The translations under genes were made by a program, and so were the position numbers. From Zygnema cylindricum (taxonomy: Eukaryota > Streptophyta > Zygnematophyceae > Zygnematales > Zygnemataceae): a stretch of 64,000 nt of DNA. The DNA lies in contig JBBHKE010000769.1 of NCBI GenBank assembly GCA_037447655.1, positions 35,729-99,728 on the forward strand, given 5' to 3'. Shown here piece by piece: positions 33,676-43,682 of the stretch (position 1 is the first letter of the stretch; each line of letters opens with the position of its first letter). The notes below the pieces were generated by a model. The model saw nothing but the letters and a program-made list of their open reading frames with translations. It had not been told where the DNA came from and did not search any database.

Positions 33676-34260
33676 TTATCTGTAAGGTACTTGAGACATA
33701 AATTTTTGCTCTTCTGCACTGAGTTCCTCATCTATTATGACTCCAAACTCATGGTGTATTCCTTCAAGTTTCTGTTTATACTCCATAGGAGTTGGACAAC
33801 CTTTGGCATCAGCCAAGCCAAAATTTTCCAACATGTTTCCTATTGCTTCTTTTTGAGTTTTCCTAATTATTTTCTTTTCTCTATCTCTTTCAACTTGTAT
33901 TCCAAGAATATATTTTGCCTCACCCAAATCCTTCATTTCAAATTGTGAATTAAGAGCGTGTTTTACTCTAGCAATTCCTTCTTTGTTCCTACTGATTAGT
34001 AGCAGATCATCAACATACACAACAATAAATATCACCTCATCAGGATTATCACCACACATCACATATACTGAATGATCAGAACTAATTCTAGTAAATCCTA
34101 TTCCTGTCAAGAACTCATCTATTTTTTTGTTCCACTGTTGCGAGGCTTGCTTCAAACCATACAAAGATTTTAAAATTCTGCACACAAGATTTTCTTTTCC
34201 TGCTTCCTCATAACCCTCTGGTTGCTTCATGTAAATGACCTCGTTTAAATAACCATGCAA
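33676..34260 (-). pseudogene. copia-B reverse transcriptase, C-terminal part
   Basis: The frame contains MKQPEGYEEAGKENLVCRIL, SLYGLKQASQQWNKKIDEF, VVYVDDLLLISRNKE with the catalytic Asp pair, and MKDLGEAKYILGIQVERD. It ends at MSQVPYR before a stop. The upstream RT part is in the overlapping frame 34245-35366; a one-base shift separates them. Confidence 0.92.
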
Positions 34261-35366
34261 AAGGCAGTTTTGACATTATTTTGGTGAATGTCAAAATCCT
34301 CTATGGAAACTAGTGTAAGTAAGATGCGTACAAATGGAAATCTTACAATAGGGGAGAAATTTTCTTCATAATCTATCCCCTCCTTTTGATTATATCCCTT
34401 AGCAACCAAACGAGCCTTATTCCTATATATGGTATTATCTGTGTTCAATTTTAACTTAAACACCCATTTACTCCCAATCGCCTTCCTTCCAGGAGGAAGT
34501 TCCACCAAATCCCACGTTTGGGCCTCCATGATGGACTTCATTTCTTCATTGACAGCTTCAACCCAGTGTTCCTTTTCATCACTCAAAAAATCTTCTGTCA
34601 ATGTTAGAGGCTCTTCTATGTGTGCTGAGTGAGCAAAAGCTGCATTTGCTCCCCTGAGTCGTGCACTTCGCCTCACTCCACCTGGATATTCTGTTGCTGG
34701 TATAGATGGTTGAGTCCTCCTCCTCGAAACAAATGATTGTGCTTGTGATTCGGTTTCAGCTTGAGGCAAAGGAGAGTCTGCAACTCTTTCAGACATAACA
34801 TGCCTTATTTCTAGTGTAGGAGATGGTTCAGGTCCTGTTTCCACTGGAGGAGATGGTTCTGTAGGCCGCAAGTCACTCTGAGGTAGTATAGATCTATTTT
34901 CCGCACTTTTTCTGAAAAACATAGGATTTTCTTCCAAAAAAATATTTTCAACACTTCTATCCTTCTTCTCATCTTTACGCTCATTAAATACATCTACTCC
35001 TTTTCTTTCATCCTTCACTATGATGTTTCTGGCTATCAAAACTCTAATTCTCTTAATGTCATACACTCTATAACTTTTGGCATGATCATCATACCATAGA
35101 AATAGCCCTGGTATGCCTTTTGGCTCTAACTTCCATTTTTGCGGATCATTATCTAGCATAAAAATCTTTCTTCCAAAAACTTTGAAGTGACTTACATCTG
35201 GTTTTTGTCCTGTCCACATTTCATAAGGAGTTTTATCTTTTACTGCCCTTGTTTCCAACTTGTTTCTCACATACGCTGCACAATTCATAGCCTCTGCCCA
35301 AAAATTGTAATTTATGTCCATATCAGCCATCATTGACCTATCACACTGTAATATGGTTCTATTCAT
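34245..35366 (-). pseudogene. copia-B integrase C-terminus, linker and RT N-terminus
   Basis: The frame opens in the integrase catalytic helix region (MNRTILQCDRSMMADMD) and continues NFWAEAMNCAAYVRNKLETR, TPYEMWTGQKPDVSHFKVFG, then a proline-rich linker. RT starts at MKSIMEAQTWDLVELPPGRK and KWVFKLKLNTDNTI. Where copia RTs have H-Q-M-D-V-K-T-A-F, this copy reads HQNNVKTAF, so the first catalytic Asp is replaced by Asn. That alone would inactivate the polymerase. Confidence 0.9.
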
Positions 35367-35387
35367 CCTCTCTGAAACACCGTTTTG

Positions 35388-35995
35388 TTATGGAGAGTAA
35401 GGAACATTTAGTTGGCGTGAGATTCCATGTAATTTTAAGAATTCTGCAAACTCATTAGAAATGTACTCCCCTCCATTGTCAGATCTGAATCCTGCTATCT
35501 TTCTTCCATGCAGATTTCCTACCCAAGCCTTATTCTCCTTAAATTTTGCAAAAACTTCATCCTTACTTTTCAAAAAGTATATTGTAGTATATCTAGTATA
35601 GTCAACTCTGTAAAGGTTAGCATAAACTTAACTCATCCCACAGATGGATACCTTGATGGCCCCCATATATCTGAATAAATTAGTTCTAGCACCTTGCTAC
35701 TTCTATGATCAGTTTGCGAAGGGAAAGGCAACTTATGTATTTTTCCCATTGCACAACCATCACATACATTTGATGCTGGTTTTTGACTAAGTTTTACACC
35801 TTCCACCATTTTTTGATTTACCATCTTTTCTAGTCTATCATAATTCACATGTTTTAAATGTTTATGCCATAAATCACAATCACTAATTACACTTGAGTAC
35901 ATAACATCATTGTCATTATCATTTGCAAGACACAGCCAGTACAAGTTGTTTCCTCCAACATATCCCTCAACAGCTATTTTGCCATTCTTACTCAC
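35388..35995 (-). pseudogene. copia-B integrase zinc domain and core
   Basis: Frame 35633-35995 has the HHCC region (CDLWHKHLKHVNYDRLEKMV to CDGCAMGK), then DIWGPSRYPSVG. Frame 35388-35573 has GFRSDNGGEYISNEFAEFLK, with the second catalytic Asp. The segment with the first Asp (35574-35632) is interrupted by stops. The final Glu lies at the start of the next frame. Confidence 0.85.
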
Positions 35996-36567
35996 TGTTT
36001 TCTTTCCATTCTCAGATATAAATTAAAACCTTTCTTTTCTACCATTGAGGTAGAGAAAAAGTTTTTTTTAAAAGCTGGGACATGCAACACATCTTCCAAG
36101 ACCCTTTTCACAGGTTTTCCTTCTACATTCAACATAAGTGACACCCTCCCTTTTGCTTTCGACTCAACAAACGTATCATCACTAAAATAAATTTTGATGG
36201 GTGAAATAGATTGAATACTCTCAAATAGATTGCGATTGCGGCACATGTGGGCAGATGCGCTGGAGTCCATAATCCATTCGTCTTCCTCCACGCCTTCCGT
36301 TGCTTGTACCATCGCAAAGTATTTTTTTTCACTGTTGTCGGGAAAGCTGCTCACGTCCTCCTCCTTAAGTTCGTTGAAAAGAGCATTTGGGCGACCACGT
36401 GATTGAGAAGGATCTCGGCTTTCGTCCCATCCAGAGCGAAAATTTCCTGTGACTTTCGCTCTCTTGTATGCATTACAGATTCTGAACACATGTCTTTTTT
36501 CATCACAGTAATAGCATGTCAAAGGTGACCTTCTAGGACCACTACCTCTACCACATGCCCCTGCCAA
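35992..36567 (-). pseudogene. copia-B zinc knuckle and protease
   Basis: The knuckle reads CYYCDEKRHVFRIC, an intact Cys-x2-Cys-x4-His-x4-Cys. The protease motif reads WIMDSSASAHMC: the usual D-S-G is D-S-S here, so the flap-adjacent Gly is lost. Downstream LEDVLHVPAFKKNFFSTSMV is the conserved pre-integrase stretch. Confidence 0.88.
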
Positions 36568-37308
36568 TTTTAGAATCCGAAAACTGGTTAGCTAGTGCCT
36601 GAACAAACTTACTACTACCTCTTTGTGACATTTGGTTAGCTTCTTCACTCAAAATAAGTTGAATTGCTAATGCTATGTTCCATTGACGCTGTGGAATAGC
36701 CCTAAGCCTATCCATGGCTCCCTTATATTTATCGGGCAAAGTTCTCATCAACAACATAGCCTGCAGAGGTGGTGAAAAGTCCCCACCTGCACTAGTACTT
36801 TGAAGAAACAACCTTTTCATAACAAGACAATGATCTGACATACTACCTCCAGAATACTTAAATTCAAAATCTGAGTGACTATGTTTGTCTGGACGGTAAC
36901 ATCTAGCTGAACATACACAGCACGTACACCAAACCAAACATTAGATGTTTTCTTCATCTTAAGATACGACATTACCAATTCTTTTGTCATAGACTCCTTC
37001 AAGACGTTGAGGCAATGGAGATTCTTCTTTCTCCAATCCGGCGTATTCACATCCGCTGTTCCTTCCACAATGGGTGACAAGTCCCTCTCCTTGAAATATG
37101 AGCTCAACATATCTTCCCAGTATAAGTAGTCAGTTCCGTCAAAAATAGGCAATTTGGGCGGTGGGCCCATAACCTGTTGAAGGTCATGGGCATTAAGACT
37201 CGGTTGTGATCCACTCCCACTAGGAGTCACACTTGCACTAGCAGGAGCAGGTGGAGCACTAGGGCTAATAGGAGCACTTGCAATAGTAGCTGAGCCATTA
37301 TCAGACAT
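36548..37308 (-). pseudogene. copia-B gag, starting inside the 5' LTR
   Basis: The frame 36817-37308 starts at an ATG 134 bases inside the LTR (LTR inner end 37175). Residues 1-44 are therefore LTR-encoded and rich in Ala, Ser and Pro. The 15-base primer-binding site is then translated as VMGPP (residues 46-50), followed by LPIFDGTDYLYWEDM, the copia Gag core start. A shifted frame (36548-36937) carries the rest, with MLLMRTLPDKYKGAMDRLRA and ILSEEANQMSQRGSSKF. Yeast Ty1 is known to start Gag in its LTR in a similar way. Confidence 0.88.
37160..37174 (-). promoter_or_regulatory. copia-B primer-binding site (half-tRNA type)
   Basis: GGTTATGGGCCCACC on the minus strand directly follows the LTR end CCTTCAACA. 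It is the 15-base complement of the initiator-Met tRNA anticodon arm. It lies inside the gag reading frame. Confidence 0.88.
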
Positions 37309-37865
37309 GTTAGCGGAAGCAAACCCAAAGAGAAATGCCTGGAAGACTAGATCTATAGTGTGAGATATGTAACTCCAAACGAAAGAGGAATTTCAACCAA
37401 ACAAACATGTACTACAAGCAAATTAGAGACAATAGAGCATAAAACACCTTAGACTGCACTCAATGCTCTCATTTCCTTAATTCTTGTGTAGAATGTACAT
37501 TCTATATTCAATTGATCAATCCTAATTGAACTAAATACTCAAAAGATCTAGAAAACATCTAAAATATCTAGAAAACATATAAAACGTATGTACATGGTTC
37601 ACCAGACACCCTAGTGACAAAAATCTAAGTGTTTGGACCATAATTCTCCACTAACAATATCTATAACCTAAAAATCCGGGTGATTCTTATCACGTCTACA
37701 TTCATTGGTGGCCCTACACACTAATTAACTTAAAGATATCAATTCGTGTAGATACTACAAAAAAATCCACACTAAATTTGGTTAATATTGAACAATTGGT
37801 ATTCCAAAAATATTCTAAGTCCTAGACTCAAATTTCTAAGACTTACTAAAGCTTACTTTTCAATA
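37175..37865 (-). repeat. copia-B 5' LTR
   Basis: This 691-bp LTR contains the gag start codon at 37306-37308. It borders the satellite array: the target duplication GTGAC at 37866-37870 is 11 bases from the first monomer. Confidence 0.93.
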
Positions 37866-37881
37866 GTGACATCATGATTAG

Positions 37882-38390
37882 CGTCGCAAATATGACACGG
37901 TAGTAACACTATTCATTTCGATAATCTTAGGGAACGTGACAAAGCGTCGCAAATTTGACACGGTACTGTAACACTATTAATTTCGCAAATGTTAAGAAAG
38001 GGACACATCGTCGCAAATCTGACACGGTAATACACTATTCATTTCGCAAATCTTAAGGAACGCAACACAGCTTCGCAAATCTGACACGGTACTGTAACAC
38101 TATTAATTTCGCAAATGTTAAGAAAGCGACACATCGTCGCAAATCTGACACGGTAATACACTATTCATTTCGCAAATCTTAAGGAACGTGACAAAGCGTT
38201 GCAAATTTGACACGGTACTGTAACACTATTAATTTCGCAAATGTTAAGAAAGCGACACATCGTCGCAAATTTGACACGATAATACACTATTCATTTCGCA
38301 AATCTTAAGGAACGCAACAAAGCTTCGCAAACTTGACACGTTAGTAAACTCTATTCATTTCGCAAGTCTCAGAGAAGGCGACAAATCATA
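37882..38390. repeat. satellite with two-monomer higher-order unit
   Basis: Eight monomers start at 37882, 37945, 38009, 38071, 38135, 38197, 38261 and 38323. They begin cgtcgcaaatntgacacgg or a close variant and alternate in type: one reads ggtaatacactattcattt with tcttaaggaacg, the other ggtactgtaacactattaat with gttaagaaagcgacacat. Lengths alternate 62-63 and 64, giving a 126-bp dimer repeated four times. Confidence 0.92.
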
Positions 38391-38759
38391 ATCATTGGCT
38401 TATTCATACGTCGTACAATAATTAATTTTTGTACTTTTCCGATTACGGGCGGGCAAAGTTAGTTGCGAGAAATCGATTTTTAGTTAACTTTTATTTTCGT
38501 AAACGCCGGTTGGTTAACGGTTAACAATTTTGGAGCATGACATAACCTGGTCGGTTGTCGGCTACTCAAATTTTGAAAAAAAAAAAGCTGTCGGTTTCGG
38601 TTAAGTAAAATTTTGGCTTTTTCGACCTCTAAGTGTGATTAACGATAATTGGGAATTTGAGGATTTTCAAGGAAATCAGTCACTCTTATTTTGTTTTTAG
38701 GGTTTTTTTTATCACTCTATTGAAGAATTAAGGTAAAAATTTCAAGGCTCCGCATTACC

Positions 38760-38804
38760 GTGATTAACGCTAATAACAATTCAATCGTTATTAGCGTTAA
38801 TCAC
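38760..38804. repeat. perfect 18-bp inverted repeat, 9-base loop
   Basis: GTGATTAACGCTAATAAC and its exact complement are separated by aattcaatc. It ends two bases before the ctacac TIR element. The arms repeat the ttaacgctaat word seen near other TIR ends here. Confidence 0.92.
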
Positions 38805-38805
38805 A

Positions 38806-39427
38806 CTACACGGCGAATAGTAATTAGAGTAGTGAAAAAGTTAGAGTAAAAAAACAAAAAAAAGCAATTAGAGTAATGAACTCTTATTTATGTGATATAA
38901 CTTTTTCACAAAAGAAGTTTACTCTAATTTATTTAAGTACTCTATGTATTGGGTTATGTCTGCGATAATTATCCGCGCTGAAATTATGAACACTAAATTA
39001 CGGGGATGTACAAAATCTGTCAGTCCGTATAATTTTGACGTCATTATGACGTTAGTATTATTTGTCGCGCTGAATGTCAGTTAATGTTCACACAAACGAC
39101 GATGCTGTCGACGGAAGAGAATTATGAGAACAGTATTTTTTCGATGTGATTGATTTTTCATTTAGCGCGATTTCACGTGGAGCGCGATTCTATTAAATCA
39201 TTATTTGTACCTTTTTACTTAAAAAAGTACAGTTTTGCACGGCGAACGTCGTCCGTACTCCACACTATTTAAAACAAACCTATATTATAATATTTTACGC
39301 TAATTAAAATTTACCTAAATTAGAATAATGAAAAAATTAGAATCGTTTACTCTTTTTGATATCATAGAGTTGAAATATCGAGCGACCGAATTAGAATAAT
39401 TTACTCTAATTACGATTCGCGGTGTAG
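38806..39427. mobile_element. 620-bp MITE-like TIR element, ctacaccgcg family, copy 1
   Basis: The left end CTACACGGCGAATAGTAATT and the right end, complement of CTACACCGCGAATCGTAATT, are inverted repeats that extend into tagagtaa words. The interior matches 42101-42720 throughout. It is AT-rich, without coding capacity. Confidence 0.82.
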
Positions 39428-39783
39428 CTGTTATTTGTCACTAAATAATTGTTAACGCTAATAGCGATTCGTGGTGTACTGTACTATAGCGTTGTGTATC
39501 GGAAATTTCCGATCGCAGTACTTTTGAGACCCGATAACACCTACACCGGCTATCGCACGGCTAAGGGAAACTTTGGAAGTCTGGCGGAGTACTTGGGGGC
39601 GGCAGAGATGAAATTGTATGGACACCCTTTAGTTTTGCTTTCGTGGCAACTCAGCGAATCGCCGGCGTAATTTGAAAGAGCAAAGATTCTGCGATCGACG
39701 CAACATTGGTGGCTTCGCGCTAGGCCAATAGCGGCTGCCGGCGCAGGCGTGGAAATCGTACGTTTACAATTGTGGGAGTTTTA
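39428..39783. other. intergenic with a gtgttgtgtatcgg fragment
   Basis: A second terminal word, cgattcgtggtgtac, lies at 39465-39480, followed by gcgttgtgtatcgg at about 39490. No gene is recognised; the open frame at 39449-39670 has no known motif. Confidence 0.4.
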
Positions 39784-40720
39784 GGGTACGTCCCCATGTA
39801 AGCGATACTTTGAAAGAGTATTTTGGACTGTAGTGAAGTGTTCCGTACTACTTTGAAAAGCGTCCCTATGTGCGAAAAAAAAATCGAAACTTTGAAATTT
39901 GACGGTTGTAGACATAGGTACAACTTTGTGACGGTTGACGACGACTACGAAATTAGTGACGCCAACAAGATCACGACAGTTGTAGACGTCTAGATTTTTG
40001 TAATTTTGTGACATGACAGATGTTTAGGGTTTTGTAACATCGTGACCTCACGTTCACTTGTGACAACGTCGACGTCACAAATTCAAGGACTTTTGGCCAT
40101 GGATACCCAATTTCGTTTTCTCTACTTTTTTCTCTCTACTTACCATAAAAATATACATGAAGGGTAGCCAAAACAATTATTTTTCAAATGTTTTTAATTT
40201 CACACCAGTTTTGTCGTGCCTCATTCTTAAAAGTGTGAGATAAAAGTGATAGTATGAGAGGGAGAAGGGAGAGGGAACAACGACACAAAATTCTACCGAG
40301 GACCCATCAATGAAAGTGGAGGTCCGCGACCCCTTTAGTTTTTTTCGTTACATCCTCTTATTTTCCGTACATGCGTGTGACGGGCAGGGAGAAAAATAGC
40401 GAGTCGTCCTAAAATTTTCCCGCTCGTGTGTCGCGTGCGTGGGCCGTTTTGCATTCGTTGTTTTGGGCAGTACGCGAGGTGATTTTTGATAAAGTTTTTT
40501 GACGGGCTGGAATCTCTTGCCAGAGGGTCGAAAAAAGGAAAACGCAAAATTTTGTTAAGATGACGACAAATATGAAGTACATTCAAAGTACAGACTTGAC
40601 ATTTGCTGTATTTTTAAAGAATTGATTTTTTTGTACGTCTAAAGTTTTTCTCGTATGGACCTGCGTTTTGTGCGAAAACGACAAATTAAAATCGATACTT
40701 TAACACATGGGGACGTGCCC
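39784..40720. mobile_element. PIF/Harbinger-like MITE, TTA target duplication (copy 2)
   Basis: The ends GGGTACGTCCCCATGT and ACATGGGGACGTGCCC are inverted with one mismatch and flanked by TTA at 39781-39783 and 40721-40723. Inside the ends the similarity continues through aagtatcg-like words. No transposase is present. It is 937 bp long; a remnant of the interior lies at 26440-26905. Confidence 0.8.
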
Positions 40721-40894
40721 TTAATATTACTGTTTCCTGTCCTTCAATGTCGCATGGATTTAATAAACATTTCTACATGCCAGCAAGACAAAACCGACAA
40801 AAAAATCCATATTTGCTCCAACCTTTTCTGTGGCGCATATTTTTTACGTGCGAGCATGGCGAACCGCCTCCCTTTACAGATAGGTATGACACCT

Positions 40895-41299
40895 TTACGG
40901 ACAATGTTTGACTCATCGGTGTATCTGGCAAGTCTCCTTAACTGTCCACGGGAGGAGACTTTTTAGATACTAGATGTGTAAAATATTAACGCGTGGAATG
41001 GTCACGTGCGATCCAAGATAGAAACCCTACATGTGGCATTCGCCACGCGCCATCGAACGTATGCCATGAGCTTTCGGACAGGTGAGTTCAAATCTTAAGG
41101 AAAACCATGAAAAAATCTTTGTCGAAGAATGTGCCGTGACTCCTACTCCACCATCCGTTGACATCCGAATATGTGGCGCCACGACGAAACACGAACGACA
41201 AAACAACGATAAAAAGGACAAAACATCAACGTACAAATTGTACATTCACGTAATTAAATTTTGCGGCTGGATGTACGGAAACGAATTCAGATATTGTGC
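40895..41299. repeat. partial copy of the ggtaacc element
   Basis: The order of words aagtctcctt, ggaggagact, acatgtggca, acaaattgtacatt and gtacgg parallels 5015-5440. Ends are not recognisable. The short open frames here are repeat sequence. Confidence 0.5.
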
Positions 41300-41302
41300 T
41301 TA

Positions 41303-41997
41303 GGGCGTGTCCACATGTGTTCAAGTAAGGGTTTTTATCCGTCGTTTACACAGAAAATGGGACTCGTTACTTGAAAATATTACGCCGTACGAAAAATGAG
41401 CAAAAACTCAAATACAGTTTGCGTCATCTTGGAACTTGAAAGGTACGACGATTTGGCAGTATTATCATCGCGACCCACTTCCACGTCATCTTGACACTTG
41501 CAATGAAATCAAATCGCGACCTGTTTTTAATCAAAATACTACCCTATTGACGAATAGAAATCTTGGGTTGTACGCGTCAAAAATTTTCATTTGTTTTTTG
41601 CGGTTGGGAGAATACACGAAAAAAAAATTGTTTGTCCGTTTGCTTATGTTGTCCACTTGTGGGCGTCTACAAATGTCATTTTGTACACGTAGGCGATTGC
41701 TTATGTCGTTCAAGTGTGGGCGTCAACAAATGACAGTTGGCGTCGACAATTGTCCCAAGATGTCAGGAGCTCTTTGCGGCGTACAAATGTCCGCAGTTTG
41801 TTCCGAGATTGTTGGCGCCTACAAATGTCAGCAGTTTGGGTTTCGCAAGTATTAGCGACGTGTACAACTGCCACATATTCAAAATAATGAACGCGCAAGT
41901 AACGATTCACATAGGCACACTTTGAAAAGTACACCGTAAAATCAACGCTAAATTCCAAAATAATGTTTCAAAATATCGGTTACATGGGGACACGCCC
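41303..41997. mobile_element. PIF/Harbinger-like MITE, TTA target duplication (copy 3)
   Basis: The ends GGGCGTGTCCACATGTG and CATGGGGACACGCCC are inverted repeats flanked by TTA at 41300-41302 and 41998-42000. The 695-bp interior contains direct repeats of ggcgtc(t/a)acaaatg between 41660 and 41835. Open frames at 41436-41855 and on the other strand are repeat-derived. Confidence 0.78.
41660..41835. repeat. imperfect internal repeats gggcgtc.acaaatg
   Basis: Four to five spaced copies of a word like ggcgtcnacaaatgtc occur inside the MITE, at irregular intervals of roughly 25-70 bases. Confidence 0.55.
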
Positions 41998-42100
41998 TTA
42001 CTCGCCGTGAAAACATGAACCTACGTGCATCCAATCGAAAGAAAGCACATAGGCGATAAATTCATTGTTGACACGACATGATAGAGAATTTGATAAAAGA

Positions 42101-42720
42101 CTACACCGCGAATTGTAATTAGAGTAATGAAAAAATTAGAGTAAAAAACCAAAAAAATACAATTACAGAAATGAACTCTAATTTATGTGATTGAACTTTT
42201 TCACAGAGGAAGTTTACTCTAATTTATGTAAGTACTCTATACTGGGTTATGTTGGCAGTAATTATCCGTGTGAAATTATGAGCACTAAATTAAGTAGACA
42301 TACAAAATCTGTCAGTCCGTATAGTTTAGACGTCATTATGACGTTAATATTATTTGTCGCGCTGAATGTCAGTTAATGCTCACCCTGACGACGATGCTGT
42401 CAACGGACGAGAGTTATGCAAACGACTTTTTTCCGATGTGATTGATTTTTCGTTTAGTGCGATTTCACGTGCGAGCGCGATTTTGTTAAATCATTATTTG
42501 TACCTTTTTACTTAAAAATGTGCAGTTTTGCACGGCGAACGTCGTTCGTACTCCACACTATTTAAAACAAACATATATTACAATTTTTTATGCTAATTAA
42601 ACTTACCTAAAGTAGAATAATGAAAAAATTAGAATCGTTTACTCTATTTGATGTCATAGAATCAAAAATTTTGAGCGACTGAAGTAGAGTAATTTACTCT
42701 AATTATGATTCGCGGTGTAG
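42101..42720. mobile_element. 620-bp MITE-like TIR element, ctacaccgcg family, copy 2
   Basis: CTACACCGCGAATTGTAATT at the left and the complement of CTACACCGCGAATCATAATT at the right. It matches 38806-39427 along its length with moderate divergence. A TATCG-rich fragment with gtattgtgtatcgg starts at its right edge. Confidence 0.85.
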
Positions 42721-42900
42721 TATTGTGTATCGGTAAGGATTTGCCGATAGCAGATATGGGCATTTTTTTGAGTATCTGATAATCGATATATTGGTACGAT
42801 ATATCATTATCGATGTTATCGCCGATAAATAACCGAAATTGATCGGTTATCATCGGCGATAGCACTGATATCGATAACTATCGCCGATATCTGTACGAGC
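42719..42900. repeat. TATCG/CGATA palindrome-rich fragment
   Basis: After gtattgtgtatcggtaag the sequence is dense in gccgata, tatcgatgttatcgccgata and gatatcgataactatcgcc. It belongs with 24181 and 28456. Confidence 0.6.
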
Positions 42901-43682
42901 CATACAGATAAATGTACGGCGAGAACACTCAACTGTACGTGTTATTCCACGGACGCGCCCTACTCACAACCCCTATCTACTGAGGTGTCTACCAATCAGA
43001 TCAGTGTATTGTACAGTTGTACAAGAACATAAAATATAGTAGCCGCCATGAGATTTGTACACTTTGGTACGAATCCAGTAAAAACGATGTACCTTTCACA
43101 TCCGACGACATGGCTTTGACCTTTTATTCATTAAGATCCATTAGGAACCTGCCACGTGTCAATCAGTCGACTTTTTTGGCATAAGCCGCCAAAAAAGCCA
43201 TTCCGGATGCCGGTGCTCACGCTTGCCGTCCGCTCTTGTTTTTTCAATCCAATTCGTCCGTTTAATTCCGGCGGCGCCCAAATGTTATTTTGCGTCCATT
43301 CTAGTTTGTATCTGCCGTCTTTTTACCGTTTCATGTTACCAGTTTGTCGGTAAAATGCAAGACGTTGGCGTAAATTTTATGTTCATTTAACCCACCAACG
43401 ATTATGTGCTGCGCTGTCCGTAGAAAATTGCAGTTAAACAATAACTACTTTCTATATTGAACAATGATGTACTTTTCAGAATGAATGATTGCGCTAGTTG
43501 TCGATTTCGCTTGACCAATTTCCAGTACAGTACCGTACAAATGTGATTCACTACATGAATTGCCCATCGGGTGTAGGTGGTGCAAGTTGCGACACGTGCA
43601 AAATGCGTCGTAACCTGCACCGCTAGATATATATTGATATCTTTTCAAGGAAAAAATAATTTGACTTTAAATTTGACCGGCC
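42901..43682. other. intergenic, no gene recognised
   Basis: Mixed-composition DNA with several gtac words. Short open frames (43156-43353, 43402-43648) carry no known domain. It ends in CGGCC, the target site of copia-C. Confidence 0.45.

Larger units (their letters stand above)
32338..37865 (-). mobile_element. Ty1/copia LTR retrotransposon copia-B, complete
   Basis: LTRs of 671 and 691 bp flank a 4.2-kb interior, with a perfect 5-bp target duplication GTGAC (32333-32337 and 37866-37870). On the minus strand the LTR starts TATTGAAAAG rather than TG, directly after the polypurine tract aaggggag, and ends CCTTCAACA. The internal order gag, protease, integrase, RT, RNase H is copia. It is a different family from copia-A/C. 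Stops, frameshifts and changed catalytic residues show an inactive copy. Confidence 0.95.

Noticed and set aside
37882-38390. CRISPR array
   Set aside because: The repeats are contiguous satellite monomers with no unique spacers, in plant nuclear DNA.
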